From NCBI RefSeq assembly GCF_002119765.1, contig NZ_CP021112.1, positions 3,776,501 through 3,840,500 on the forward strand: DNA of 64,000 nucleotides. The letters run 5' to 3'. This DNA comes from Pseudorhodoplanes sinuspersici. GTDB lineage: Bacteria > Pseudomonadota > Alphaproteobacteria > Rhizobiales > Xanthobacteraceae. The position numbers and the translations under genes were made by a program. This document shows positions 44,435-52,938 of the stretch, in pieces. Positions within the stretch are counted from its first letter, which is position 1; each line of letters starts with the position of its first letter. The notes under the pieces were generated by a model, which searched no databases, was not told where the DNA came from, and was given only the letters and a program-made list of their open reading frames with translations.

Positions 44435-45565
44435 TTACAACTTGCTCAGATCGACCTTGGAATAAATTTCCTTGTCGAGCAGATCGGCCAGCTTGTCGAT
44501 GTCGCGGCCAACGGTTCCGGAAAGCTTGCGCCATTTCTCGACGTTCTTCTCATAGGCGTCGATGATCGCGCCGGGGTCTTTCAGCCCGAAATTCTTGCCG
44601 ACCTCGATATTGCGGGCCCGTTCGCCCTTCTTGTATTCGGATGTCACCTTTTCGAAATCGGCGTCGGGCTTGATCATCTGCACGCCCTTATCCTTGATGA
44701 CGGTCTGCAGGCCCTGTTCCTCGGAGATGATGAAATTGCCAATCATCATCTTGGCGCTCATCCAGGCGGCCTGTTTCATATGCAGGCGCTTCTGCTCGGG
44801 CGTGAACTTGTTCCAGGTGTCGCGGTTCAGGAACATGCCGATAGCGGGGCCGGTGATGCCTAGCGGCGCATCGGTGACATATTTGGCGAAATCGGCATAA
44901 CCGAAGGTGCGCAGCCAATCCGCGATGCCATGCTGGCAATCGAGACCGCCGCGCTGCAACAGGCTGACCGCTTCAACCAGCGTTGCGCCGACCGGCACCG
45001 CGCCTGCGAGCTTGAACATTTCGGCATTGCCGCCGGTTGCGCGCACCCGCTTGCCCTTGAGATCGGCGAGTGACTTCACCGGCTCGCGGCAGGCGAGCAC
45101 ATAGGCGGGTGTGGTCCAGCCGCCGAGCGGCACGGCGTTCAGCTTTCTCACCTCGTCAAGGCAATCCGGACAATTGAAATAGACCGTCTCCATCGCGGCG
45201 GCGGAGGTCGCGATCACGTCGTTATGGCCGACGATCACGGTCGAGTAGATTATGAACAAGGCCGGCACCGTATTTGGCACATAGGTCGGTACCGCAAGAC
45301 CGCCCTGGATCAGCCCATCCTTCACGGCGGTGAAGGTGGTCTTGCCATCGGCCAACTGACCGCCGGGCACCAGCTTCCACTTGATCTGTCCGTTGGTTTC
45401 CTTCTCGATCGTCTTGAACAGGTCCGGCATCACTTGCGCGTTCTGGTATTCGCGCGCCGGTGTCCAGCTTCCGAAGATGAGTTCTTGTGCGTTGGCATGC
45501 TGCGCTGCCAGAAGGCTGGCAGCCAGAGCCATGCCGCTGAACGATATCGAACGATGTGCGATCAT
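44435..45565 (-). CDS. dctP: TRAP transporter solute-binding protein DctP
   Basis: 376 residues with signal peptide (MIAHRSISFSGMALAASLLAAQHANA). FGSWTPAREYQNAQVMPDLFKTIEKETNGQIKWKLVPGGQLADGKTTFTAVKDG and LKGKRVRATGGNAEMFKLAGAVPVGATLVEAVSLLQRGGLDCQHG are the DctP/TRAP pattern, with the conserved Arg in KGKRVRATGG. GGAGGAG before ATG 45565. Operon order dctP-dctQ-dctM. Substrate probably a C4-dicarboxylate, sugar acid or aromatic acid; adjacency to an FAD monooxygenase gene suggests an aromatic or related compound. Confidence 0.9.
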   Translation of the reverse strand: MIAHRSISFSGMALAASLLAAQHANAQELIFGSWTPAREYQNAQVMPDLFKTIEKETNGQIKWKLVPGGQLADGKTTFTAVKDGLIQGGLAVPTYVPNTVPALFIIYSTVIVGHNDVIATSAAAMETVYFNCPDCLDEVRKLNAVPLGGWTTPAYVLACREPVKSLADLKGKRVRATGGNAEMFKLAGAVPVGATLVEAVSLLQRGGLDCQHGIADWLRTFGYADFAKYVTDAPLGITGPAIGMFLNRDTWNKFTPEQKRLHMKQAAWMSAKMMIGNFIISEEQGLQTVIKDKGVQMIKPDADFEKVTSEYKKGERARNIEVGKNFGLKDPGAIIDAYEKNVEKWRKLSGTVGRDIDKLADLLDKEIYSKVDLSKL

Positions 45566-45634
45566 CGTTTTTCTCCTCCCTGTGTGTGCCGACTTTTCGG
45601 TTCGGTCTTTTGGTGTCTTGGGGACAAGGCTATC

Positions 45635-45648
45635 GTTGGATATCCAAC
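45635..45648. promoter_or_regulatory. Perfect palindrome GTTGGATATCCAAC upstream of dctP
   Basis: A 14-bp perfect palindrome about 70 bases before the dctP start, the usual site for a GntR-family operator controlling TRAP operons. No such regulator gene is adjacent. Confidence 0.6.
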
Positions 45649-45690
45649 AATTCAATCGGCCTTCGCGCATAAAGTGGTGGCAAATCTCAC

Positions 45691-45797
45691 CCGTCATGGC
45701 CCGGTTTCGCTCGTCATGGCCGGGCTTGTCCCGGCCATCCACGACTTGGCTTTTGGGAAGAAAGACTTGGATGCCCGGCATAAGGCCGGGCAAGACG
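45691..45797. repeat. 'CGTCATGGCCGGGC' intergenic repeat
   Basis: CCGTCATGGCCCGG and TCGTCATGGCCGGGCTTG are followed by a complementary GCCCGGCATAAGGCCGGGC segment. It lies just after the monooxygenase stop and before the dctP promoter. Confidence 0.75.
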
Positions 45798-45806
45798 GCG
45801 GTGGGA

Positions 45807-47006
45807 TTACTGATTTGGAATCCCAATCGGGTTGCCCACCAGCTTGTAGGTCATGGTGAGGGCGGTGCGCTGGAACTGCGTATCATTGTGCAATTGCTGC
45901 AGCCGCTCGAAATCGGCCTTTTTCCTGCCGGGATCAGCTTCGGTCATCCGGCGCTTGTTTTCCCTGGCGGTTGGGCCGGTGACCTCGAGGAACACACGGC
46001 GCCGCTCGTTCGAATAGCGGTCGAGCAGGTTGTCATCTGCCGTTTCCTTAATGACCGCGGGCAGGGCATCGCCCAACAGGCCGCCATCCAGCAGGCCGGA
46101 TGTCAGCCCAAGCCCGCCGAACGGATTGCAGACATGGGCGGCGTCGCCTGCCAGCAGCACACGGCCGACGCGAAAGCTCTCCGCACAACGCTCGTGCACG
46201 CGGAAGGGCGAGAACGCTTCCAGCTCGTAATGGCCATCATCCGGCAACAGGTGTTTGTAATGTTCGGCGATGCGTGCCGCGATGCTGTCCTCCGGCAGTC
46301 CGGCATCCTCGCCATAGGTGACGCGCCACAGGCCATGGCGATCGACCTTCACGATCACCGCCCAATGCACCGGGTCGATGATGAAATTGGCGCGGGCATA
46401 GCCGCGCGCCTCGAAATCGTAGACAAGATTGGTCGAGACCAGCCGCTCGGGATGGGTATAGCCATCGAACGATAAGCCGAGCGCGCGGCGCACGGTGCTG
46501 CTGCCGCCATCGGCGCCGACCAGCCAGTCGCAGCGAAGCTCATCGCTCCCGCCGTTCGATTCAATGGTGAGGGTCACGCCATCGGCATCCTGCGTCAGGC
46601 CGGTGACGCGTGTGTTCCAGCGCACATGCGCGCCAGGGATCGCCAGCAGATTCTTCAGGATGACGCGCGCCAATTCATGCTGCGGCATGTGCAGATTGTA
46701 TGGATAGGCCGTGTCCTCGGACGTCAGCACCGACATGCTGGGTGCGGCTAGGATTTTTCCGTCAATGGTGCGGAACTGATAATCCTGCTTGAGGATGCCG
46801 GCGACCTTCAGCTCATCCAGCAATCCAAGCCGGTCGAGCATCTCCACGGTCGGCGCATGATACACCACCGCGCGCGGCCAGCGGATGATGTCCGGTTCGC
46901 TGTCCAGCACCAGAACCGGAATACCGGCCTGGGCGATCTTTAGAGCTGTGACAAGGCCGACGGGCCCGGCACCGGCGACGACAACGCCTCTGAAAGTCTC
47001 ACTCAT
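45807..47006 (-). CDS. FAD-dependent aromatic-type monooxygenase
   Basis: 399 residues of the PHBH-type flavin hydroxylase family: N-terminal FAD fingerprint VVVAGAGPVGLVTALKIAQAG, LDSEP, DWLVGADGGSSTVRRALG and the second FAD motif RVLLAGDAAHVCNPFGGLGL. It hydroxylates an aromatic or related substrate with NAD(P)H and O2. The start overlaps the stop of the MetE-C-like gene 47003-48112 by four bases, so they are coupled. It precedes a TRAP operon on the same strand. Confidence 0.88.
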   Translation of the reverse strand: MSETFRGVVVAGAGPVGLVTALKIAQAGIPVLVLDSEPDIIRWPRAVVYHAPTVEMLDRLGLLDELKVAGILKQDYQFRTIDGKILAAPSMSVLTSEDTAYPYNLHMPQHELARVILKNLLAIPGAHVRWNTRVTGLTQDADGVTLTIESNGGSDELRCDWLVGADGGSSTVRRALGLSFDGYTHPERLVSTNLVYDFEARGYARANFIIDPVHWAVIVKVDRHGLWRVTYGEDAGLPEDSIAARIAEHYKHLLPDDGHYELEAFSPFRVHERCAESFRVGRVLLAGDAAHVCNPFGGLGLTSGLLDGGLLGDALPAVIKETADDNLLDRYSNERRRVFLEVTGPTARENKRRMTEADPGRKKADFERLQQLHNDTQFQRTALTMTYKLVGNPIGIPNQ

Positions 47007-48112
47007 GCGTCGCCCCAGACCTCGCGTGCGGTCTCGACGATCAGTTTGAGCTTGGCGAATTGTTCGTCGATTGAGAGAAGGTTACCTTCCGATGTCGAAG
47101 CAAAGCCGCATTGCGGCGACAGGCAAAGCTGTTCGAGCGGCGCGAATTTCGCCGCTCTGTCGATGCGGCGCTTGAGATCGTCCTTGCCCTCGATCACGCC
47201 CGACTTGGTGGTGACGAGACCGAGCACCACCATCTTGCCTTTCGGCAGGAACCGCAGCGGCTCGAAACCGCCCGAGCGCTCATCATCATATTCGAGGAAG
47301 AAGCCGTCGACATTGAGCTGGTTGAACAGCGCGTCGGCGACGTGTTCATAGCTGCCTTCCGCCATCCAGGCGGACTTGTAATTGCCGCGGCACAGATGCG
47401 TGCAGATTGCCATGCCGGCAGGTTTTTCAGCGATCGAGTCGTTGAACAGCTTGATGTAGCGCAGATGCTGGCTTTCCGCGCCTTCACCCAGCATGGCGCG
47501 GCGGGCCGGATCGTTGAGGAAGGCGAGGCTTGTATCATCGAGTTGCAGATAGGTGCATCCGAGCGCGGCGAGACCGGCAATCTGCTTGCGATAGATTGTC
47601 GCCAGATCGTCGAAGAAGACATCCCAGTCCGGATAGACATCGCGGTCGACGCCGCGACCGGCCGGATAATGCATCATGCTGGGCGAGGGGATGGTGAGCT
47701 TCGGCGTTGCCTTGGCTACCGACTTCAGGAACTTGAAATCGTCGGCAAAGATGGTGTGATCGAGACGCATGCGCTCGCCGATGCGGTAGGCGACGAATTC
47801 GAAATCGATGCCGCCCTTGTCGGAGCGGAACGGGACCTTGACCTTTTCCTTGAGCTGCTCGACGCCGCCAATAGAATATTTGAAATCCATGAACCAGTCG
47901 ATGCGGCGGAACTCGCCATCGGTCACCGATTGCAAGCCGACATCTTCCTGGCGCCGCACCACCTCGCGAATCGCGTCGTTCTCGATGTCACGCAGTTGTT
48001 CGACAGTGATCTTTCCGTTCGCGTGATCGTCACGCGCTTGCAGTAACGATGCGGGCCGTAAAAGGCTGCCGACATGATCGGCACGAAAAGGCGGCGTCGT
48101 GCGTGGAGGCAT
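47003..48112 (-). CDS. MetE C-terminal-like methyltransferase, paralogue 2
   Basis: 369 residues. FRADHVGSLLRPASLLQARDDH, VTDGEFRRIDWFMDFKY, a zinc-site-like THLCRGNYKS (His-x-Cys), Glu residues in FFLEYDDERS, and LSPQCGFASTSEGN. Same family as paralogue 1 at 25704-26870, but only moderately similar. Both lie beside a flavin-dependent monooxygenase. The four-base overlap with the FAD monooxygenase gene makes them a two-gene unit. Probably not the housekeeping methionine synthase. Confidence 0.84.
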   Translation of the reverse strand: MPPRTTPPFRADHVGSLLRPASLLQARDDHANGKITVEQLRDIENDAIREVVRRQEDVGLQSVTDGEFRRIDWFMDFKYSIGGVEQLKEKVKVPFRSDKGGIDFEFVAYRIGERMRLDHTIFADDFKFLKSVAKATPKLTIPSPSMMHYPAGRGVDRDVYPDWDVFFDDLATIYRKQIAGLAALGCTYLQLDDTSLAFLNDPARRAMLGEGAESQHLRYIKLFNDSIAEKPAGMAICTHLCRGNYKSAWMAEGSYEHVADALFNQLNVDGFFLEYDDERSGGFEPLRFLPKGKMVVLGLVTTKSGVIEGKDDLKRRIDRAAKFAPLEQLCLSPQCGFASTSEGNLLSIDEQFAKLKLIVETAREVWGDA

Positions 48113-48259
48113 TCCGGTATTTCCTTGTCAGCGTTCCTCGGATTTTTTGTGTTTTCATAGCGCAGCGATGCGAGGGTGCCAATTGGAATGGGGTTCACGC
48201 GCTTGCGGCGGGACCGGAATCCTTGCAAAGGTTTGATGGGCAAACACGGAGAAGAGAGA

Positions 48260-48970
48260 GTGGCAACGATTGTCGTCGCGCACGGTGCGTGGTCATCGGC
48301 GTGGGCATGGAAAAAGATGCGTCCGCTGCTTCGGGCGGCGGGACACGATGTCTTTACGCCGAGCTACACGGGCCTTGGCGAACGCGCGCATCTGTCGTCG
48401 CCGGATATCGGGCTCGACAACCATATCGCCGATATTCTCGCGGTGTTCGATTACGAGGACCTGCGCGATGTCGTGCTGATCGGCCACAGCTATGGCGGCA
48501 TGGTCGCAACTGGGGTCGCCGATCGCGCCCAGGGCCGTGTCGCGCAACTGATCTATCTTGATGCCTTCGCCCCGCGCGATGGGCAGAGCCTGTTCGATCT
48601 GGTGGGACCGGAAACCGAGGCGAGGATGCGCAAGGGCGCCGAGGAGACCGGCGAGGGCTGGAAGGTGCCGGCCAATCCCATGCCGCCGGACACCGCACCG
48701 GAGGATGTGGCCTGGGCGACGCCGAAGCGGCGGCCGCAGCCGGTCAAGACCTTCGAGACCAAGATCCGGCTGTCGTCCCGGTCGATGCCGCCGCGCAGTT
48801 ACATCTATTGCACGCGCATCGCACCGCAGGATTTTTTCGGACAATTCGCCGCGCGGGCCAAGTCCGAAAGCTGGGGATATGTGGAGATGGACGCCAGCCA
48901 TAATCCTCATATCACCGTGCCGGAAGAACTTCGGGATGTGCTGCAGGGGATGATCGACGGGAAGGCGTGA
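48260..48970 (+). CDS. Alpha/beta hydrolase (small esterase-like)
   Basis: 236 residues from GTG 48260 (GGAGAAGAGA before it). TIVVAHGAWSSAWAWKKM gives the oxyanion hole, GHSYGG the nucleophile Ser77, and ASHNPHIT the catalytic His; the lid and length fit small esterases of the methylesterase/salicylate-esterase-like group. Divergent from the MetE-C-like gene, with which it may share regulation. Confidence 0.85.
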   Translation: MATIVVAHGAWSSAWAWKKMRPLLRAAGHDVFTPSYTGLGERAHLSSPDIGLDNHIADILAVFDYEDLRDVVLIGHSYGGMVATGVADRAQGRVAQLIYLDAFAPRDGQSLFDLVGPETEARMRKGAEETGEGWKVPANPMPPDTAPEDVAWATPKRRPQPVKTFETKIRLSSRSMPPRSYIYCTRIAPQDFFGQFAARAKSESWGYVEMDASHNPHITVPEELRDVLQGMIDGKA

Positions 48971-49083
48971 GGCTGCTTGTGCATCATGGCGGCATTCCCG
49001 CCCTGATGCGCCTGCCCACATGACGAGGCGGCCCGAAGCGGGTAAGACAGGGTTCCTCTTTCGATCCCTTCTCAAGTTCCGGC

Positions 49084-51426
49084 ATGACATACCGCTTCAT
49101 TGGCAAATCGCTTCCGCGTACCGAAGACCTTCGCCTTGTCCGCGGCCTTGGCCGCTACACTGCTGATCTCGCTCCCGCAAATTCCCTGCGTCTGTTCATG
49201 GTGCGATCGCCCCATGCTGCGGCCCGTATCGTCAGCATCGACACGTCGGCCGCCGAGGCGATGCCCGGTGTGCATCTGGTGCTGACCGGCGAGGATCCGG
49301 AGGTGGCGGGGCTCGGCAGCATCCAGTCCAAGGTCAAGCGCAAGGCACCGGATGGATCGCCGAATTTCGAACCGCCGTATCTGCCGCTGGCGCGGGACCG
49401 GGCCCTGTTCGTCGGCGATGCGGTCGCCGCGGTGTTTGCCGAGACGCTGGATCAGGCCAAGGACGCCGCCGAGCAGATCGCCATCGAATGGGAGCCGCTG
49501 CCGGCGATCACCGAGACGCGGACCGCGGCCGATCCCGATGCGCCGCAGCTTTGGCCGCAGGCGCCGAACAACACCTGTTTCCTGTTTGACGCCGGGAATC
49601 GCAAGGCGGTGGACGAGGCGCTGGCAAAGGCCAGGCACAAGGTCAGTTTCACCTATGTCATCAACCGCATCACCGCGGTGACGATGGAATCGCGCGCGGC
49701 GCTTGCAACCTACGATCCGGCGGCCGAGACCTATACGCTCTATTGCGGCCTGCAGAACCCGCACGGCGTGCGCGAACAGCTTGCGGCCGATATCTTCGAC
49801 ATTTCCGGCAATCGCGTGCGCGTGGTTGCGCCCGATGTCGGCGGTGGCTTTGGCCTCAAGGAAGCGCCATTCCCCGAATATGTGACGGCCATGGTCGGCG
49901 CCCGCGTTACCGGCCGGCCCGTGCTGTGGATGGGCGAGCGCGGCGAAAGCTTCCTGTCGGACTTCCATGCGCGCGACAATTATTCGACCACAACGCTCGG
50001 CCTCGATGACGGGGGGAATTTCCTGGCGTTGAAAGTCGATACCACGGCCAATATCGGCGCTTACATTTCGCCGATGGGCCTGCATGTTTCGACCAACAAT
50101 CTCGGCGGGCTCGCCGGCGTCTATCGTACCCCGCACATCCATTCGCGTGTCACTGGCGTTTTCTCCAACACGCCGCCGACCGCGCCCTATCGCGGGGCCG
50201 GCCGTCCCGAAGCGATCTACGCGATCGAGCGTGTGATCGATCTGGCCGCGAAGCGCCTCGGCATGGATCATCTGGAATTGCGGCGCAAGAATCTGATCGC
50301 GCCCGAGCAGATGCCGTTCGATACGAAATTCGTGTTCACCTACGATTCCGGCGAATTCGAACGCAACATGGACGATGCGCTGGACCTCGCCGATTGGGCC
50401 GGCGCCGACAAACGCAAGAAGGACGCCAAGAAGCGCGGGCTGTTGCGCGGCATCGGCATCGCCAATGCGATCGAGATTTCCGGCGGTCCGGCAGCAGCGC
50501 CGAACCCCGAAGCCGCGGAAATCAAGTTCGACTCCACCGGCGGCGTGGTCGTGTCGATGGGCACGCATTCGCACGGGCAGGGGCACGAGATCAGCTTCGC
50601 GCAGATCGTCGCGGACTTTCTCGGTCTCGAAACCTCCGATGTCAGCGTGCGCTATGGCGACACCGACATGATCGAATTCGGCGTCGGTACTTTCGGCAGC
50701 CGCTCGATGATTACCGGCTCGAATTCGCTGCGCATTTCCGCCGACCGCCTGATCGAGCGCGGCAAGAAGATAGCGGCTGCACATTTCGAGGCCGATGCCG
50801 GCGATATCGTCTTTGAGGCTGGCCAATTCGCGATTGCGGGCACCGATCGCCGGGTCAGCATCAAGGACGTTGCCAAAATGTCCTATACCTTGCGCGATCC
50901 CAGCCTAAACCGCGAATTCGGTTTTTCGGAAAAAGTGATCTCGGCGCCGAAGGCAGCAACCTTTCCCAATGGCTGTCACGTCTGCGAAGTGGAAATCGAT
51001 CCCGATACCGGCGTTTGCAGGATCGTCAATTACGTGGTGGTCGACGATGTCGGCCGCGTGGTGAATCCGATGCTGGTCAAGGGCCAGGTGCATGGCGGCG
51101 TGGCGCAGGGCGTCGGCCAGATCCTGTTCGAGAACATCGCCTATGACGAGGACGGCCAGCTTCTGTCCGGATCGTTCATGGATTACGCGATGCCGCGCGC
51201 GGCGCATTTTCCCGAATTCATCTGCAAGGCGAACGAAGTGCTGACGCCGAACAACCCGCTCGGCGTGAAGGGCGCGGGCGAGGCGGGAACAGTCGGCGCG
51301 CTGGCGGCGGTCATCAATGCCATCGTTGATGCGCTGTCGCCGTATGGTGTCGAGCATATCGAGATGCCGGCGACGCCGGAGCGGATATGGCGCACGATCC
51401 GGGAGGCGGAGGCCGCGCGGCCATGA
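49084..51426 (+). CDS. Xanthine dehydrogenase family molybdopterin-binding subunit
   Basis: 780 residues, the large subunit of a molybdenum hydroxylase: GKSLPRTEDLRLVRGLGRYTAD, VAPDVGGGFGLKEAPFPEYV, TAPYRGAGRPEAIYAIERVIDLAAKRLGMD, GTHSHGQGHEISFAQIVADFLG and the C-terminal GVKGAGEAGTVGALAAVINAI with the active-site Glu. AYRGAGRPEA rather than the AYXCSFR of true CO dehydrogenase. The FAD and 2Fe-2S subunits are absent nearby. It overlaps a lipoprotein gene by four bases. Substrate unknown. Confidence 0.9.
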   Translation: MTYRFIGKSLPRTEDLRLVRGLGRYTADLAPANSLRLFMVRSPHAAARIVSIDTSAAEAMPGVHLVLTGEDPEVAGLGSIQSKVKRKAPDGSPNFEPPYLPLARDRALFVGDAVAAVFAETLDQAKDAAEQIAIEWEPLPAITETRTAADPDAPQLWPQAPNNTCFLFDAGNRKAVDEALAKARHKVSFTYVINRITAVTMESRAALATYDPAAETYTLYCGLQNPHGVREQLAADIFDISGNRVRVVAPDVGGGFGLKEAPFPEYVTAMVGARVTGRPVLWMGERGESFLSDFHARDNYSTTTLGLDDGGNFLALKVDTTANIGAYISPMGLHVSTNNLGGLAGVYRTPHIHSRVTGVFSNTPPTAPYRGAGRPEAIYAIERVIDLAAKRLGMDHLELRRKNLIAPEQMPFDTKFVFTYDSGEFERNMDDALDLADWAGADKRKKDAKKRGLLRGIGIANAIEISGGPAAAPNPEAAEIKFDSTGGVVVSMGTHSHGQGHEISFAQIVADFLGLETSDVSVRYGDTDMIEFGVGTFGSRSMITGSNSLRISADRLIERGKKIAAAHFEADAGDIVFEAGQFAIAGTDRRVSIKDVAKMSYTLRDPSLNREFGFSEKVISAPKAATFPNGCHVCEVEIDPDTGVCRIVNYVVVDDVGRVVNPMLVKGQVHGGVAQGVGQILFENIAYDEDGQLLSGSFMDYAMPRAAHFPEFICKANEVLTPNNPLGVKGAGEAGTVGALAAVINAIVDALSPYGVEHIEMPATPERIWRTIREAEAARP

Positions 51427-51824
51427 TCGGGCGATGTTACGCGCATGTCATCGCAATACTTGCAGCGATGGTGAGCGCCTGCGCATCGGCGCCGCCGTCG
51501 GTAATGAGCGGTGAGCCGAATGTCGCGCCGGTCAATTACAAGACCGAGATTCTCGCTTATCTGCGGACCTATCTGAACAACCCGACTGGCGTGCGCGAGG
51601 CTTTCATCACCGAACCGTCATTGATCACGGTCGGCGGTACGCAGCGCTATGTGTCGTGTCTGCGCTTCAATGCCAAGAATTCGATCGGCAAGTATGAAGG
51701 CAGCAAGACCAGGGTGGTGGCGTTTCTGTCCGGCCGGTTCGACACGCTCGCGTTGGCGCGTGGTGAGCAATGCAAGGATGCCAACTGGCAGCCATTCCCG
51801 GAGCTTGAGAAGCTGCAGCGGTAA
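51423..51824 (+). CDS. Small lipoprotein of unknown function
   Basis: 133 residues. ATG at 51423 overlaps the stop of the molybdenum hydroxylase gene (ATGA). A lipobox-like VSAC (AAMVSAC) lies near residue 20, so a lipoprotein. Mature part: EPNVAPVNYKTEILAYLRTYLNNPTGVREAFITEP and YVSCLRFNAKNS. Family members are hypothetical; translationally coupled to the enzyme gene. Confidence 0.75.
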   Translation: MIGRCYAHVIAILAAMVSACASAPPSVMSGEPNVAPVNYKTEILAYLRTYLNNPTGVREAFITEPSLITVGGTQRYVSCLRFNAKNSIGKYEGSKTRVVAFLSGRFDTLALARGEQCKDANWQPFPELEKLQR

Positions 51825-51829
51825 ACCAC

Positions 51830-51901
51830 TCTCCGTTCATTCCCGCGCAAGCGGGAATCCAGAAAAGACTGGGTCCCCGCTTTCGCGGGAACGAACGGAG
51901 A
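51830..51901. repeat. Intergenic inverted repeat, 'CCCGCGAAAGCGGG' family
   Basis: TCTCCGTTCATTCCCGCGC and GCGGGAACGAACGGAGA pair, with an internal GGGAATCCAG / CTGGGTCCC. The most compact copy in the window. Confidence 0.88.
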
Positions 51902-51909
51902 CAAACTTA

Positions 51910-52671
51910 TCACGCCCGCATGAAGACCCGTGCGGCGGCAAAGGCGGCGACCGCACCGCCGATGACGAACAGGATCGAATCGAACCATGGCGCCTGCGGG
52001 AGTGCTTTGACGCTGTCCGCAAAAGCGGCAAAGCGGTTGGCTGGCGTGGTGCTGTCGCCGTTGTCTCGCCGCGTGGCACGCCCATCCGTGCCTGCGAAGG
52101 CGACCGCTTGCGCGCGCGCTTGTCCTTCGGCCGGCTGCAGCGGTGCGGCAGCGCGATCGAGCTCACTCAGCTCGTCGGCCTCAACGATCTCTTCTTCACG
52201 ACCTGAAGTCGGGAGCAGACGATCGGCTTTCCCGGCGACGCGCATGAAATCATGCGATGGCAATTGCGTCATCGCTTCGGGGACTTCGCTCCTGGCCGTA
52301 TGGGCCTGGGGCCAGATCTGGATGAAGGGCGTGAGCGGCGCCAGCACCTGTGACGATTGTTCAGGCGATGTTTCGCTTGCGTCCTCTGTCTTCGTTTCTT
52401 GCACCCGTGTGCTTTTCGTCCGTTGGCGTTTCCGTGTTGCCGCAGCGGCGGCGCTCGGCTGCAGCCAGCGCGCGAAAGTTTCGGCGGCGCTCGGCGCATT
52501 CACAATGAGATTGTCCGGACTGGGCTGCGTCGGAGCGTTGCTTCCAGGCGTCCCGGGCAAGGCGGCAAAGAGGACGGCGAAGACGGCAACGATGCGGGCG
52601 ATATTCCTGCGGAAGAATGATGCAATGAACAACGGCGAAGTGTCCCCAAATATCCTGTTGAGCCAAACCAT
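51910..52671 (-). CDS. Membrane-anchored protein of unknown function
   Basis: 253 residues from ATG 52671, with GGAGGG before it. One hydrophobic segment near the N-terminus (FFRRNIARIVAVFAVLFAALPG), a long Ala/Pro/Thr-rich charged middle and a C-terminal membrane segment (FDSILFVIGGAVAAFAAARVFMRA). No family recognised. Confidence 0.65.
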   Translation of the reverse strand: MVWLNRIFGDTSPLFIASFFRRNIARIVAVFAVLFAALPGTPGSNAPTQPSPDNLIVNAPSAAETFARWLQPSAAAAATRKRQRTKSTRVQETKTEDASETSPEQSSQVLAPLTPFIQIWPQAHTARSEVPEAMTQLPSHDFMRVAGKADRLLPTSGREEEIVEADELSELDRAAAPLQPAEGQARAQAVAFAGTDGRATRRDNGDSTTPANRFAAFADSVKALPQAPWFDSILFVIGGAVAAFAAARVFMRA

Positions 52672-52780
52672 CCCGCGTCCCTCCCGGTTGTTGGCCGACG
52701 GGAATTGACACTCCGGGAGGTGACCGGAGAGGGGCGGTTTCAAGGAATTTTCGGTTCAAAAGCGGCTGGAGGCGGGCAAG

Positions 52781-52789
52781 TTATCCACA
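52781..52789 (+). promoter_or_regulatory. Isolated DnaA-box-like sequence
   Basis: TTATCCACA, identical to the consensus DnaA box, in a 267-base non-coding stretch. Only one copy seen, so not an origin. Confidence 0.4.
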
Positions 52790-52885
52790 GGGCCGGTAAC
52801 GTCATGCTGCTGTTACGTCGCCGCTCTAAACAGACCGCGCGCCGAACCGGAATCTTGGATCGGCCCCGTTCGTCAAGTTCCCTTC

Positions 52886-52920
52886 ACGGTCCTGTTCGCA
52901 TCGCGGCAGGACCGTTTTTT
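52886..52920 (+). terminator. Intrinsic terminator on the plus strand without a matching gene
   Basis: ACGGTCCTG / CAGGACCGT, nine base pairs, then TTTTTT. It points to a plus-strand transcript ending here although the nearest plus-strand gene stops at 51824 and a minus-strand gene lies between. A small RNA upstream, between about 52700 and 52920, is a possible source. Confidence 0.75.
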
Positions 52921-52938
52921 ATGGTGGCGTCTAAAGGA

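Noticed and set aside
49072-50826. Minus-strand 584-residue frame
   Set aside because: Antisense of the molybdenum hydroxylase gene; no conserved motif.
52781-52789. Chromosome origin signalled by a DnaA box
   Set aside because: Only one box, no AT-rich unwinding region, and no dnaA/parA/gidA-like neighbours.
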